Assembly: GCA_029531795.1 (NCBI GenBank)
Contig: JAPEIS010000002.1
Span: forward strand, 124,001-188,000
Source: Sclerotinia nivalis
Taxonomy: Eukaryota; Ascomycota; Leotiomycetes; Helotiales; Sclerotiniaceae
Direction of reading: 5' to 3'
Length of the DNA stretch: 64,000 nt
Part shown: one piece after another, positions 41,711 through 52,469 of the stretch
Numbering within the stretch: the stretch's first letter is position 1
Layout: each line of letters begins with the position of its first letter
Program-made: the position numbers and the translations under genes
Notes under the pieces: model-generated
The model's input: the letters and a program-made list of their open reading frames with translations, nothing else
What the model was told of the DNA's origin: nothing
Databases searched by the model: none

Positions 41711-44605
41711 CTTTTCGATCAGGTGGATTGTAAAACTGGTATTGTAAAAGAGGTAGGTCGAGATATATACGTCCCGATAGTATACTGCAAAAAAGAATAG
41801 GATACGAACTGATCAGATTACATTGTATAAACTTCGAATAATAGAATTAATGTGAATAACAATAGATTGGGGTTGTATATAATAGGTATACAAAAAGATT
41901 AATGAAAAACGATTGATTATTTTAGAAGGGAAAACGAAGCTTTTTTTTTATATTCAATTACAAAGGATTATATAATCTAATGGCTATGAATTAGCTACGT
42001 ATATGGCCCTAGTAATCCGATTTTCTTATAGTATGTGTTGGTGTTTGATGTATTATGGCTTGGAAATTTTGTCTGTAATAAATCTCTTGGACAACCAGGG
42101 ACGGTCCAATTGAAGTTTTTGTGCTATTTAAGTATTTTGGGTCAGGAGGGGCTGGTACGTTTTTATCGTGGAGGGGATGATGCCTTTTCGGTATATTATC
42201 GTACGATGGTAACAAGATAGGTCAATACATCATGCAAAATATTAAAAGTAGGCGGGGTAACTTCATCCGTCTAAATTCGCCTAACAGACACAGTAACAAG
42301 AAGGATTAATGAGCCATGCAGTATCAAAATTGGGCCGAGGTAAGCCTACGGTCTAGAAGACAGTGAATTTGCACAGTCCCATGCGAGAATCCCTGCTTCA
42401 TGTGCCGCAGCACTAGGGCTCCTGTGAGAATCCCAACACCATGTGCCGCAGCCTTACAGACTCAATGTTCAATCAAGTCAATAGCCCGACTATCGAAATC
42501 TGAGCTACTGTTGGTAAAGTTTGGTGATTTCGGAGATAGGGACACAAGTATTTTTAATGTACAAAGTGTGGTTATGGAAATTTGGCAAGTTCTCGAACAT
42601 TTTTAAATCACGACTAAAGTATACTTCACTGCTGAGGAGAAACAACTCTAACTGGCGCTGCCTTGAATGAGCAAAACTTTCACTAGTGTATCTGACTCCT
42701 TACCAGACAGTGCAACTCGTGATAAGCTCCGAGTGATCGTATGTATCCACCCTCCTCCTCTATCTTTACTGAGTACCCCGAATCTTCTTGCGCCACCACC
42801 ATTTCTTGATGCTGAATGTGAATGAGACCTCTAAATTCGCAGACGATAATAAGTAGCTCAAATTGATTAGCCCAAATTGATTAGCTCAAATTGGAATGTT
42901 AGTCCAACAGTCTGGCGGTGCATCTTACGCCGAATCAAGTCTAGCCATGCCATCCAAGTTGTATTTGATGGTGACCAACAAAGTTGTTGGGTCCCGCTTA
43001 TGCAATATTCTTGATAGTGTATCGAATTGCATCGGTTGTTGGTGCTTTTAGTTCAAAAGTTAGTCTCGTGGAATCCTCTAAATTTTACTTCAGGAAACGT
43101 ACATTGAGGGATGGCAGGTACATGATAGTCAGTGATAGTAGCTGCTCGGCCTCATGCAATGTACAGGAATGAACTGATACCACAAAATACACGAAGAGGG
43201 AGGTGACAAAACAGATGAACAAGATGCTCTTTCGTTGAGCAAAATTTCTGTAGCTGCACTGTCTCTCTGGCGATGGTCATCTTCGAAACGACCCGGTAAG
43301 GGGTTTGCAGGTTCAACATCAGATCCTGGGCACTCTTTATCGAGCAATCTAGAGGTATTCATTGTGTATCAAAGGAAGAATTATAATTGTCGATTGGAAT
43401 TCAGAGAAGAACAGAACAAATTCCACGGAGCTACTTGTGAACAGCAGAATATTGAGCTTCATGCTGAGTAGCAGTGGGTCTGAGGACCTTGGCAAAATTC
43501 ACGTCTGACTTCTCGTCCGTGGGGAATCCCTTTTCGCCGTCAAGATGATCCTGAGGTTAGCAACTCGGAGACTGACCTTACGGGTCGTCCGGACATGGGT
43601 AGGCTTTCTGCAATAACCAAAATGCGCTTCGCCTTCGGGAGTATAGTTCGATTGCATACCTGACTTCTTTATCGTGCTACGTATCGATATTGTGCTAGAA
43701 AGGTGTGAGCAGTGGAGACATGTTATGGGGTGATCACAATACATTCATTTCATTCTTCTGTGCTTGATTTCTTCAATCTCTGAGTGACACCTTCAAGTTG
43801 GGATTGATTACCTTGTTTGAGTGATTTTCTAATAGTTAGATGAATGATTGGCTCCAAGCTCCACTATGATTACGCATGAAGTCAGCTGTAGAGAATCATG
43901 GCTCCAGACACGGCTTCCGAAAACACAATAATAAGGCTGAGTCATAAAATATACTAGCCAGAAATAGGATGACCATGAACTTCTTGCATTCCAAGTAGAT
44001 TTAGATTCCAATAATGACTGAAGAATCGTTCTGATCACTTCCATCTTAATTACTAAAATAGCAGCAAATCAAAGTTCTTTGTTTTGGGTCTCGACGTGCA
44101 GTGGTAAAGCCTCATACGACTAAAGCTATATTTCAGGCGTATATTGTGGGTTAGCGGATATCGGGTTGTAGTAGGGATGTATTTAAAATCACCGATAATA
44201 GGATTAAAATCTGTAAGATACTCACAAGGCCAGAAAGTATACAGTTCCAATACTAAAAAAAAGCTTATCATTTTCTAAAGTTAGATATGGTATCTGCCGA
44301 GTTTCTTCAATCGGCCGCAACGATCGTTTACTGGTTTCGAGGTACATGCGCCTTTTGCAGTCACATTTAGTCAGGATTTGAATTCTTGAATAAGCAGAGA
44401 TAAGTGTGTGAAGCAGTTCTTACATGCATCCAATATTGAATCCCCCCACTTTCTCGATTCCGGAATACATGCTACCTACCTAGGTAGGTTTAATTAGGTA
44501 TTTCTATTTGATTGAAGATTATTTCCAACAGTTCACTTCATCTCTCGCAGCACATTACTACTTGATCTAAAGATAACGATTCACCGGGAAAGGTGATGTG
44601 CATTA
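41711..44605. other. Gene-poor intergenic region
   Basis: Nearly 3 kb without a supported gene. Short frames at 42984-43471 (+) look partly protein-like but lack a start-to-stop model. Contains an imperfect direct repeat near 42383-42452. Confidence 0.5.
42383..42452. repeat. Imperfect 29 bp direct repeat, period 41 bp
   Basis: Copies at 42383-42411 and 42424-42452 share GAGAATCCC and ATGTGCCGCAGC with a few mismatches between. Confidence 0.8.
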
Positions 44606-44749
44606 CTCGTGCTGCCAGAAAGTATAAAACTCCGAACACTAAATGGGTGTTAGGAAAGAGAGAAAACGTTGGAAATGGAGTAGTTTGACCAATAAGAACA
44701 AAATAATTACTCTCTACCGTTGGGGTTTTGTACTTTCTGGCAGCACGAG
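44606..44749. mobile_element. 144 bp MITE with terminal inverted repeats and TA duplication
   Basis: The ends read CTCGTGCTGCCAGAAAGTA, followed by t/c-AAAAC, on both strands, giving about 28 bp inverted repeats with two mismatches. The element is bounded by TA on both sides (44604-44605 and 44750-44751), the target of Tc1/mariner-type transposases. The 90 bp interior has no coding capacity. This is a non-autonomous element that would need a transposase from elsewhere. Confidence 0.85.
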
Positions 44750-44751
44750 TA

Positions 44752-45871
44752 GATTGCGTCTTATATTAATGCAACGCATGTCACATTGGGCAGGTACCAA
44801 CGTGCCAGCGTGCATAATAACACTCGCCACTGTTGCTTTCGGAATTTCCACAGGAACTCTGCCCGCAAAAGACGGACGACTTGGCTTTTATCAAGATGGG
44901 TTAGGATAATTTGCTTATACCAGACCAACCCCACGGTCAACAAGATCCACTATATTGCATGCTTTCCGGTGGTCTCAGGTTCACGATTTGTTATATCAGT
45001 GCTGCTAGACGCGCCATTGGTAGACAAATTATCCTTGTTACACCTGTATTCAAAAATCGTAATCCAACGGTTGGTTTTACGTGGTCGCTGTCACTGTGGG
45101 AGTCTGGACTTGTAAGGATTTCCTTGTGCTACCACTGAGTTCCTGGTTAACGTTGTACAAGATCCATCTAGAATTGGTCTTATATCATTCCCAGACAGCA
45201 CTTTAATCATGTGAAAAGTACCCAACCACTGCAGATTTTTATTGGCTGATGTGCATGATTTGAGTTGCAAGATGTAGTTGCAATCGTTATGCTGTCGTAT
45301 TGACATCTCTTGACTTTCATGCGGCAAAGAATAGCTTAGCTATTTGTTGCGAGACCGATATTGAATTCTGCAAGCGTGACGTGGAACACAGACGTTTTGT
45401 GGGTTCACAATTTTACCGAGATCGCAAATCGGTGGTGGGCAGTAGTGGGTTTAGTGTAAATTAGTAGTATTATAAGGCTGATATTGGAACTACTTACGTT
45501 CATTCGAACTAGATCTAGATGCAAAGGAAGTTGAAACTAATCCTGACAATAACAAATTTTTGGTTGAGTAATGTAACTTTGTTGTACGAAATGTTGGCGC
45601 ATATATGCGATGGAACATTACATGGAGATTAGATTCCAATTGTATATAAGGTTAGCCGAAGTTTAGATTGTTACGTTCAAAAACGTTGGAAATACGAAAC
45701 TGTTGGATCTCTATTGTATTGGGTGGAAATCAGGCACATCCTGGTAGCATACGTGATTTGGTTGGTCCTATTTATACGACTAGATGGAACTAATATTAAT
45801 AAACTATGATCCCAGTGGATCTCCTCAACCTCAATCACGTCGATCTCCAACTAAGCCCGTGCACTCTCCCT
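44752..45871. other. Intergenic region
   Basis: No supported gene; 3' flank of the second rhodopsin-like gene (-). Some short frames at 44786-45138 read protein-like but are overlapped by competing frames. Confidence 0.5.
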
Positions 45872-47240
45872 TCATGCCTGTTCATGGGTCGATGTCGCGG
45901 AAAATATCTTTGTTTGACGAATCATGTTTAACTGGCTCGACTGACTCGACTGACTGCTTGCTTCCCACTCATTTACCCCAGGTTCCGCGACAACAGAAAC
46001 TTGGTGATCATTCCTCAAATTGTCTCTCATCGGATGATCTTTCAAGGGAATCCCCCGAAGGGTTGAGGGGAAGGTTTCATTTTTAGTATTCGTGCTAGAT
46101 AAGGAATTATCCGTGACGGTGCTCAGTAAATCCGATATCTTTTTTTTAGATATGATTTTCGTCTTGGAGGCATATCTCTTGTAGGACGAGCCGAAACTTG
46201 TTTCCCCTCCCCTGCGACGTAAATCGTCATTTCGAATCATGCCGGAATTCAAGCTCTGAAGGAAAGGTTTGAGGTATAGGATACACGCTGATACAATTCC
46301 TAGGCATTGTGCCAGCAATGTACTCAGTATGAAGAGCCAGGAAAGGAATGGCTCGCCTGTCTGATACTCATCGTATAGAACTGCTAGCTGCACAATAAGT
46401 GCTGCAGTAACACTGTAGATTTATAAGTACTACTAACTAGCTAAAGGCAATAGAGGAGAAGGATTACCATATCCTAGGTATGAAGCATGAAACCACCATT
46501 AGCTTTGGTTTCGATGCAAGCTTGAGATTCCACACTACCACTATAGGAAGCAGCACGAGAACTAATTCCAGTATTATGTTGAGGATTTCAACGTAAGTAT
46601 AAAAAGCAAGGCGGCTTATGCATTCGCTGTGAAGAAAATTCCAGACTTGAGGAGTGTCGCATTGAAAGATAAGACCAAATCCGGCCGTAATCCCCCAACA
46701 GACCGTAAGTACGATAAAGAATGTATCCAGATTTTGATGGGTTCTGTTTGGCGTAAGAGATCGAATGAAAACGAGAATGGATAGTTTCGAGAAGACTTGA
46801 CTGAGGATGAACAGAAAGTTGAAAGAGTAAACCGCCTTTCCAAAAATCAGTGAATTGTACATCGGAGATGATTATCTTGTGGGACATACCTTTTGTAGCC
46901 CATCGAGTTGGCTCTGGGATCCACTCTCCCAATCCAGGAGACCAAGGCCACTTCTGATTCCAATAGTAACGGCTACCATTGAACCAATGGCCAATAACTA
47001 GTTGCTGGAGTTAGTGATTGAACCACTCAGACTTCACAAACCTACCAAAGATGCAATGATAAATGCATCATCGAGCCCAAATGAGCGTGAAACAGCCCAG
47101 CGAGTACCACATCGAGTAGCAACCACTAGTAATGATATTATCGCAAACAACCAGCCGATGACGTTCAAAAATGAGCGGTGATCGGTGGGAGTATCTAATG
47201 AAGCAGAGGGCGGTAATGAAACAGTACTCTTTTCTGCCAT
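45872..47240 (-). CDS. Second rhodopsin-domain (Pth11-like) integral membrane protein
   Basis: Four exons, 47240-47046, 46997-46890, 46835-46468 and 46412-45872, keep phase and give 403 residues. Helices are clear: residues 22-42 (NVIGWLFAIISLLVVATR), the D-D-A motif after FGL, a segment before the GL-x-x-W loop, SFNFLFILSQVFSKLSILVF, then LDTFFIVLTVCWGITAGFGL, the QCDTPQVW cysteine element of this family, LNIILELVLVLLPIVVVW, and a last pair near 300. The C-terminal tail is Ser/Thr-rich. The exon 2/3 intron (54 bp) was needed to avoid an in-frame TAA. An upstream in-frame Met (47324) exists. Probably a plasma-membrane protein; ligand unknown. It is transcribed away from the permease. Confidence 0.85.
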
Positions 47241-47448
47241 GATTTCTGTATGAACTAAAAGCCAATGTAAAAGTGGAATGCACTTCGGAAACCTCGCGGT
47301 TATGGCAGCCATTATATTATGCATGTCAGGGCAGATAGCGATATCCTTGTGTAGGCAGAAAGGCTAGCTGGAGTTATCCCACACACAACAACGGATACCA
47401 TGGAACTTCTTGTCGTCTCAATTGCACAATCTCGATTTCCAACAACAA

Positions 47449-47817
47449 ATGGGGTCCCTGATTCTAAGACAGATGTATACGTACTGCTACTTTGCTGTGC
47501 CGCGAGGTTCATATTGGAACCCTCTGGATTTTAAGAATCCCTTCAATACTTTGAGGGATGGTAAATGCTACGATCGGGATTATCTGAGTTTGCAAGGGGG
47601 GGCGATTCATTTTAGAGGTGTAACCATTATGCTATACTTGGATATGTACGTACCAATAATCTTGTACAAGTGTCTTCCACGCCGCGTGAAATTCAGGTAC
47701 AAAACATTGTCACCCCTGTATTATGATAACATGGTTTACATGCAAGACACAACAGGTCAATTCGCGAAACAAATTTCGACATATCCCAAATCGCTAAATT
47801 CTTCTGTACAACTCTAG
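47449..47817 (+). CDS. Possible small hypothetical ORF (122 aa)
   Basis: An uninterrupted 122-codon frame from ATG 47449 in the 1 kb divergent promoter region between the membrane protein and the permease. It has one hydrophobic stretch (VTIMLYLDMYVPIILYKCL) but no recognised motif. Length is modestly above chance; it could be an unannotated small protein or noise. Confidence 0.22.
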   Translation: MGSLILRQMYTYCYFAVPRGSYWNPLDFKNPFNTLRDGKCYDRDYLSLQGGAIHFRGVTIMLYLDMYVPIILYKCLPRRVKFRYKTLSPLYYDNMVYMQDTTGQFAKQISTYPKSLNSSVQL

Positions 47818-48267
47818 ATGTAGGTCATTTCATTGTGAATAGACACTCCTACTCACATAAATGATTCGCCCATACTAGAATCTGTATCACTACCTCAGGC
47901 GGGTCTTTTGTAGGGACCAGGTTTAATAACCGAAGAATCAACAATCTATCCTTTTCGAATATAAATACCTTTCCGTATAAATAGGTTCCCTTGATAGCCT
48001 TAAATTTTGCAATCATTTTTAATGAAATATATTGAATAATTGATTTATTATTTACTTTTGAAATTCTAAGGGATAAAAACGCATTCCGGTTATTTATGTG
48101 TTTTCGGCTGATTATTGAGCCCGGCCTTTACAAAATACCCGCCTGAGTACCTAGCAGAGTTCCTCTCTTCCATCCATTTCAGAAGCATAGAATTTGGGGG
48201 GAAAAAAGGAAAAACCGGACGAAAACACTTCGGCTCTTAACTTTGTAACATTCACCTTTCGATTTCG

Positions 48268-50291
48268 ATGCTTGAGAGCACAGACAGGAGTATGGACAAA
48301 CAAAATGAAACCGTCGAATTGAGAACCATCGGTGGCTCAGAAATGCCGCGAGACTCCCGTAATGCTCGCGACAATGAGGAGTTGACACGATTAGGAAAGA
48401 AACCTGTATTGAAGGTAAGTGTTGAGTCCCACGTTTCACACTAGATTCGTACTGAAAATAGCATTTGCTTATAGCGCAACTTCGGGTTCGTATCGATGCT
48501 CGGCTTCAGTTGTACTGTCATGATAACATGGGAAGGAGTACTTCTGTGAGCGTCATATACCAACCTCTTGCTCTGTACAAGTTTGCTGACTCCTGGTTTT
48601 CAGCCTTTTCACCATCAATTTCACCAACGGAGGTCTTGCTGGCTCCGTCTATGGTTATCTGATCGTTTGGTTAGGTACATTGGCTGCCTTTTCTACAATG
48701 GCAGAGTTGTCTTCAATGTAAGTAGTTGCGTACGTTCAATGAGCAGATGGGAGTTACTAACTGTGTGCTCACTAGGGCTCCAACGGCTGGCGGTCAATAT
48801 CATTGGGTATCAATTCTGGCGCCGCATAATTCACGGAAGTTTTTCAGCTACATAATAGGTTGTTTTAGACTGCGGTTTAATCAGCACGGTCTTTGATGGA
48901 CTAACTTTTTGACAGGATGGCTCACAATGGTTGGATGGCAAGCAATCGTCGCTTCTGGTGGATATCTTTCTGCGTCACTCATTCAAGGACTTATGGTTAT
49001 GAATAACGCGGCATACGTTCCTCGACGATGGCAATTAGTTTTATTATACTGGGCGATGATAGGTTTCTCGATCGCTGTGAACACCCTTATTAGTGCTCTT
49101 CTACCAAAGGTAGAGAGTGTGATATTGATTGTTCACACTGTCGGATTCTTCGCTATTCTCATTCCATTGATATACTGGGCACCGCACGGGACTGCTTCGG
49201 ATGTTTTTACGTTGTTCCTCAATGAAGGTGGTTGGAGTACTCAAACCCTCTCGTTCTTTGTTGGTATAATAGGCCCTGTGTTCAGTCTGCTAGGTGAGTA
49301 AAATCTAGTTTCACCATACTCCGTAGGCCATAATACTGACTTTACTTTAGGTGCTGATGGAGCGGTTCATGTATTTTCCGCTGCTGCGAATTTCGATGTG
49401 GTGTATGCACTGACCAATTTTCTAGATGTCCGAGGAGATCAGTAAACCCTCTCTCAATGTTCCCCGAGCCATAGTTTTTAGCATTCTTCTCAATGGCACA
49501 TTAGGATTTGGCATGCTCCTTGCAGCATTGTTTTGCCTTGGCAACATTGATGAGGTCCTCCAAACTCCGACCGGCTATCCATTCATGGCAATTTTTCAAC
49601 AAGCGGTGGGAAGTTTGCCAGGAGCTTTGACTATGGCTGCGATTGTCTCGATTATGAACATTTGCGCCACCATTAGTTTTGTCGCCACTGCTTCACGGAT
49701 GACCTGGTCTTTCGCTCGAGACAGAGGTGTTCCGGGCTGGCAATATCTAAGCAAGGTAATTGGCCCCTTCTTTACAATCAAGGATATTCATTAACTAGAA
49801 ATCAGATCGAGCCAAGAACAACACTTCCCTTGCTATCAATTGCATTCACCGCTACTATTGCGATTCTCCTCAGTCTCATTGGTCTTGGATCTCTTGTGGC
49901 CTTCAACGATGTTGTTTCCTTGTCGATAAATGGACTATACACTTCATATCTCATTGGCAATGGGTTTCTTTTGTATCGCAGACTCACCGGCACTATTCAA
50001 CCGTACTCATCCACTCGGATGACCCTCACCAATACCATGAATAGCGAATTATCCTGGGGACCATGGAAAATTCCCGAACCTTTCGGAACCATAGTCAACG
50101 CTCTTGGCTGCATCTACCTCATGATCATCCTCATATTCAGCTTCTTCCCAATTACAGTTAATCCTAGCCCCGCGGGTATGAATTATAGTTGCTTGATGAC
50201 AGGTACGGTGGGCATTTTTGCTGTTGTGTTCTATCTCGTTCATGGTCATAAGATTTATAAAGGACCGGTGGTAGAGGTACAGCTTGAATAG
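48268..50291 (+). CDS. APC-superfamily amino acid/choline-type permease
   Basis: The eight-exon model is 48268-48414, 48475-48545, 48604-48717, 48776-48858, 48916-49293, 49351-49370, 49426-49755 and 49806-50291, in phase throughout, including one 20 bp exon. It gives 542 residues, or 534 if Met at 48292 is used. The soluble start is followed by the first helix (RNFGFVSMLGFSCTVMITWE), the consensus FTNGGLAGSVYGYLIVW, AELSSMAPTAGGQYHWVS, and ADGAVHMSEEI, all hallmarks of the fungal GABA/choline permease branch (ACT family, as in Uga4 and Hnm1). About twelve membrane helices are expected. The likely role is proton-coupled uptake of an amino acid, GABA or choline at the plasma membrane or vacuole; substrate cannot be told by eye. 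The next feature downstream is the LINE insertion. Confidence 0.92.
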
Positions 50292-50851
50292 AGATTGTGA
50301 CGTGGTGAAAAAGCATTGGTTCCGTACGGAGGACAAAGCCTCTTCAGTGTCTAAACCATATTAAAACATTTCAAGGGTCATCACGCGACATATGAGCAGT
50401 GCTCGCAACAGGAGGGAAGCGCATGATTGTCATATTAGTGAATAGCTTCAAACTAGCCATTTTAGGAGCTTAAAACTCCCGACTCTCTGGTTAAATTACA
50501 CGTACTGGAGCATTCTTTGAACCCGCGTTTTAACTACTGCTTTGTAGGGAATTGGAGCATAAGAGAAAGTAGCGGGCGCGGGCATTACAATCTACCAATT
50601 GCAAGCAAAGTTCCTTCCTGCTTTCTGATGTGTTTCGTCCAATGAAGTACCAGGAAACTCGGTAGAAGAGGGCATGTAGACACTGCAGAGACTGCCTCAG
50701 AATGCCTTGGTAAAGAAACGTATGCTTACAATATCTCCAAATCATCCGCAGAAAGCAAACGTCGCGAATCACAACCGAAAGTGGGGGAAGGTTAACTTTA
50801 ACTTCTCGATCACGTGATTCACTATACACTACATAACCACCGTAAGTAAGT
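50292..50851. other. 3' flank of the permease up to the LINE insertion
   Basis: About 560 bp of unique sequence, no gene. The LINE inserted at its right end. Confidence 0.6.
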
Positions 50852-50866
50852 ATTATGCGAAAATGC
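50852..50866. repeat. Left target-site duplication of the LINE
   Basis: ATTATGCGAAAATGC, identical to 56674-56688. Confidence 0.93.
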
Positions 50867-51001
50867 AACTGCTTAAACAAGATCAATCAAATTTTGGAAA
50901 TCGCGATTTTCTATTGCATTTCTGAAATCAGCTTGAAATTCTATACAATCTTTGTGTTTACAGAATTAATAAAATCCTTAAGGTGGTTGCCAGAGAGCTA
51001 G

Positions 51002-52469
51002 TTCTCTTTTGCTGGCCCTTCTTCTTTCGCAATAACTACTCCAAACCTTTCAAAATCATTTTCGGACAGGGCTAATACCTTTACCAATAAAGCCAATGAT
51101 ATTCAAGCTATTTTTAATCCAATTACTACCCTTTTGGATAACTATTTAAACTCTAACGAAATTCTCTCCCTTCCTACAAGATCTCGAAAACTTCTCACTG
51201 CTCTTTGCCTAGATTTTAAAGCAACCACTGAACACCATTTTGATGCTTTTATTATAAAACATCCCCCCCCCCCGAGTTAATACAACTCCTAGTATTACTC
51301 CCCCTATCACTCCTTCTATCACTCCCCCTACTATTACTCGTACAAGCACCCCAACTACAAATGCAGCTCTTAAAGCCTTTTACACTCAAAAAGCCGCTAG
51401 CCCTACCAAACCTACAGCATCTACCAAAACAATAGAACCCATTACCCACACAAACAATCGTTTGTTTATACAAATCGATCAAACCCACCCCGCCTACAAA
51501 ACAGGATCCTTTACAATACTCACTACTTTGAAGAAAGTTCTTAGCCCTGCCATCTCACTTCTAAAAAAAGTACAAAAAGTTAAAACAGGTTTCGCTTTTT
51601 GTATAAATTCACCTTCCAATTTATCAACTCTCGAAAAGGAAAAAGCTACAATTGCTTCAACTATTGGAAACTACAAAATCGAAATCCAAGAAAAATGAAT
51701 CACTTATCGTTTGAACTATATTCCCCGAAATATCACTATACTCAATGATACATTCAAAATGAATACAATTACAATTACAAAGAATATAATCTTCGAAACT
51801 ATCAAAGAATACTCTAGACAAAATCTTATACATACCATTCAAACCCAAACTAGCATTACAATCGATCTCTATCATACTACTTGATTAATAAGTATGAAAT
51901 CTGATACTGAAGCTTTAAAGAAATCCCTCAAGATCCTTGGAGCCAATATCTCTACCACTCTCTTGATTCACAAATCAAAAACCATCCAATGCTTTCGTTG
52001 TTATCAATAGCATAATACTAGATCATGCTCCAAACCACAAGTTTGCAAACTATACGGTTCAACCAAACACACCGAAAGCAACCATACTACCAAATGCAGT
52101 ACAGTACATTCATACCCTGCAAAATGCTTACATTGCTGTAGCCTTTACCCTATAGATGACCCCAAATGCCCTCTCCACCCATCAGGAAAAGAAAGGAAAT
52201 CAAAATCGGAACGCCAGGCGATCCGGAAGATCTACAACGAAAACAAAGCTCTCATCTATATAAAAGCCAACTGTTCAAAACAACAAACACCCGATCTACA
52301 AATAGAAGATACTCCTGCCCCCTTCACTTCTATCATACAACCCCGCCCTAAAACCCCTACTCGTATATTTGGGTCCATCCATTTTGCTGCCCCCTCCAGC
52401 CTCCGCTCTACTAACCGATTCTCGAAACTCGCAAACCTTTCTAATATCCCTTTTAATGAATCGAATTAA
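51002..52469 (+). pseudogene. LINE ORF1 (gag-like, CCHC zinc knuckles), inactivated
   Basis: Coding-like sequence starts after a stop at 50999-51001 and runs to a run of 11 C at 51263-51273, where the frame shifts by one. From there a single frame continues to TAA 52467-52469 with stops at 51696, about 51882 and about 52008. The second half has Cys/His clusters of the C-x2-C-x4-H-x4-C kind (around 51990-52160), which bind RNA in LINE ORF1 proteins. The true start is unclear because of mutation. The poly-C frameshift may be slippage, RIP-unrelated decay or an assembly error. Confidence 0.85.

Noticed and set aside
44786..45138. Overlapping plus-strand ORFs of 75-109 codons beside the MITE
   Set aside because: Two competing frames, no motif and no clear promoter or splice support.
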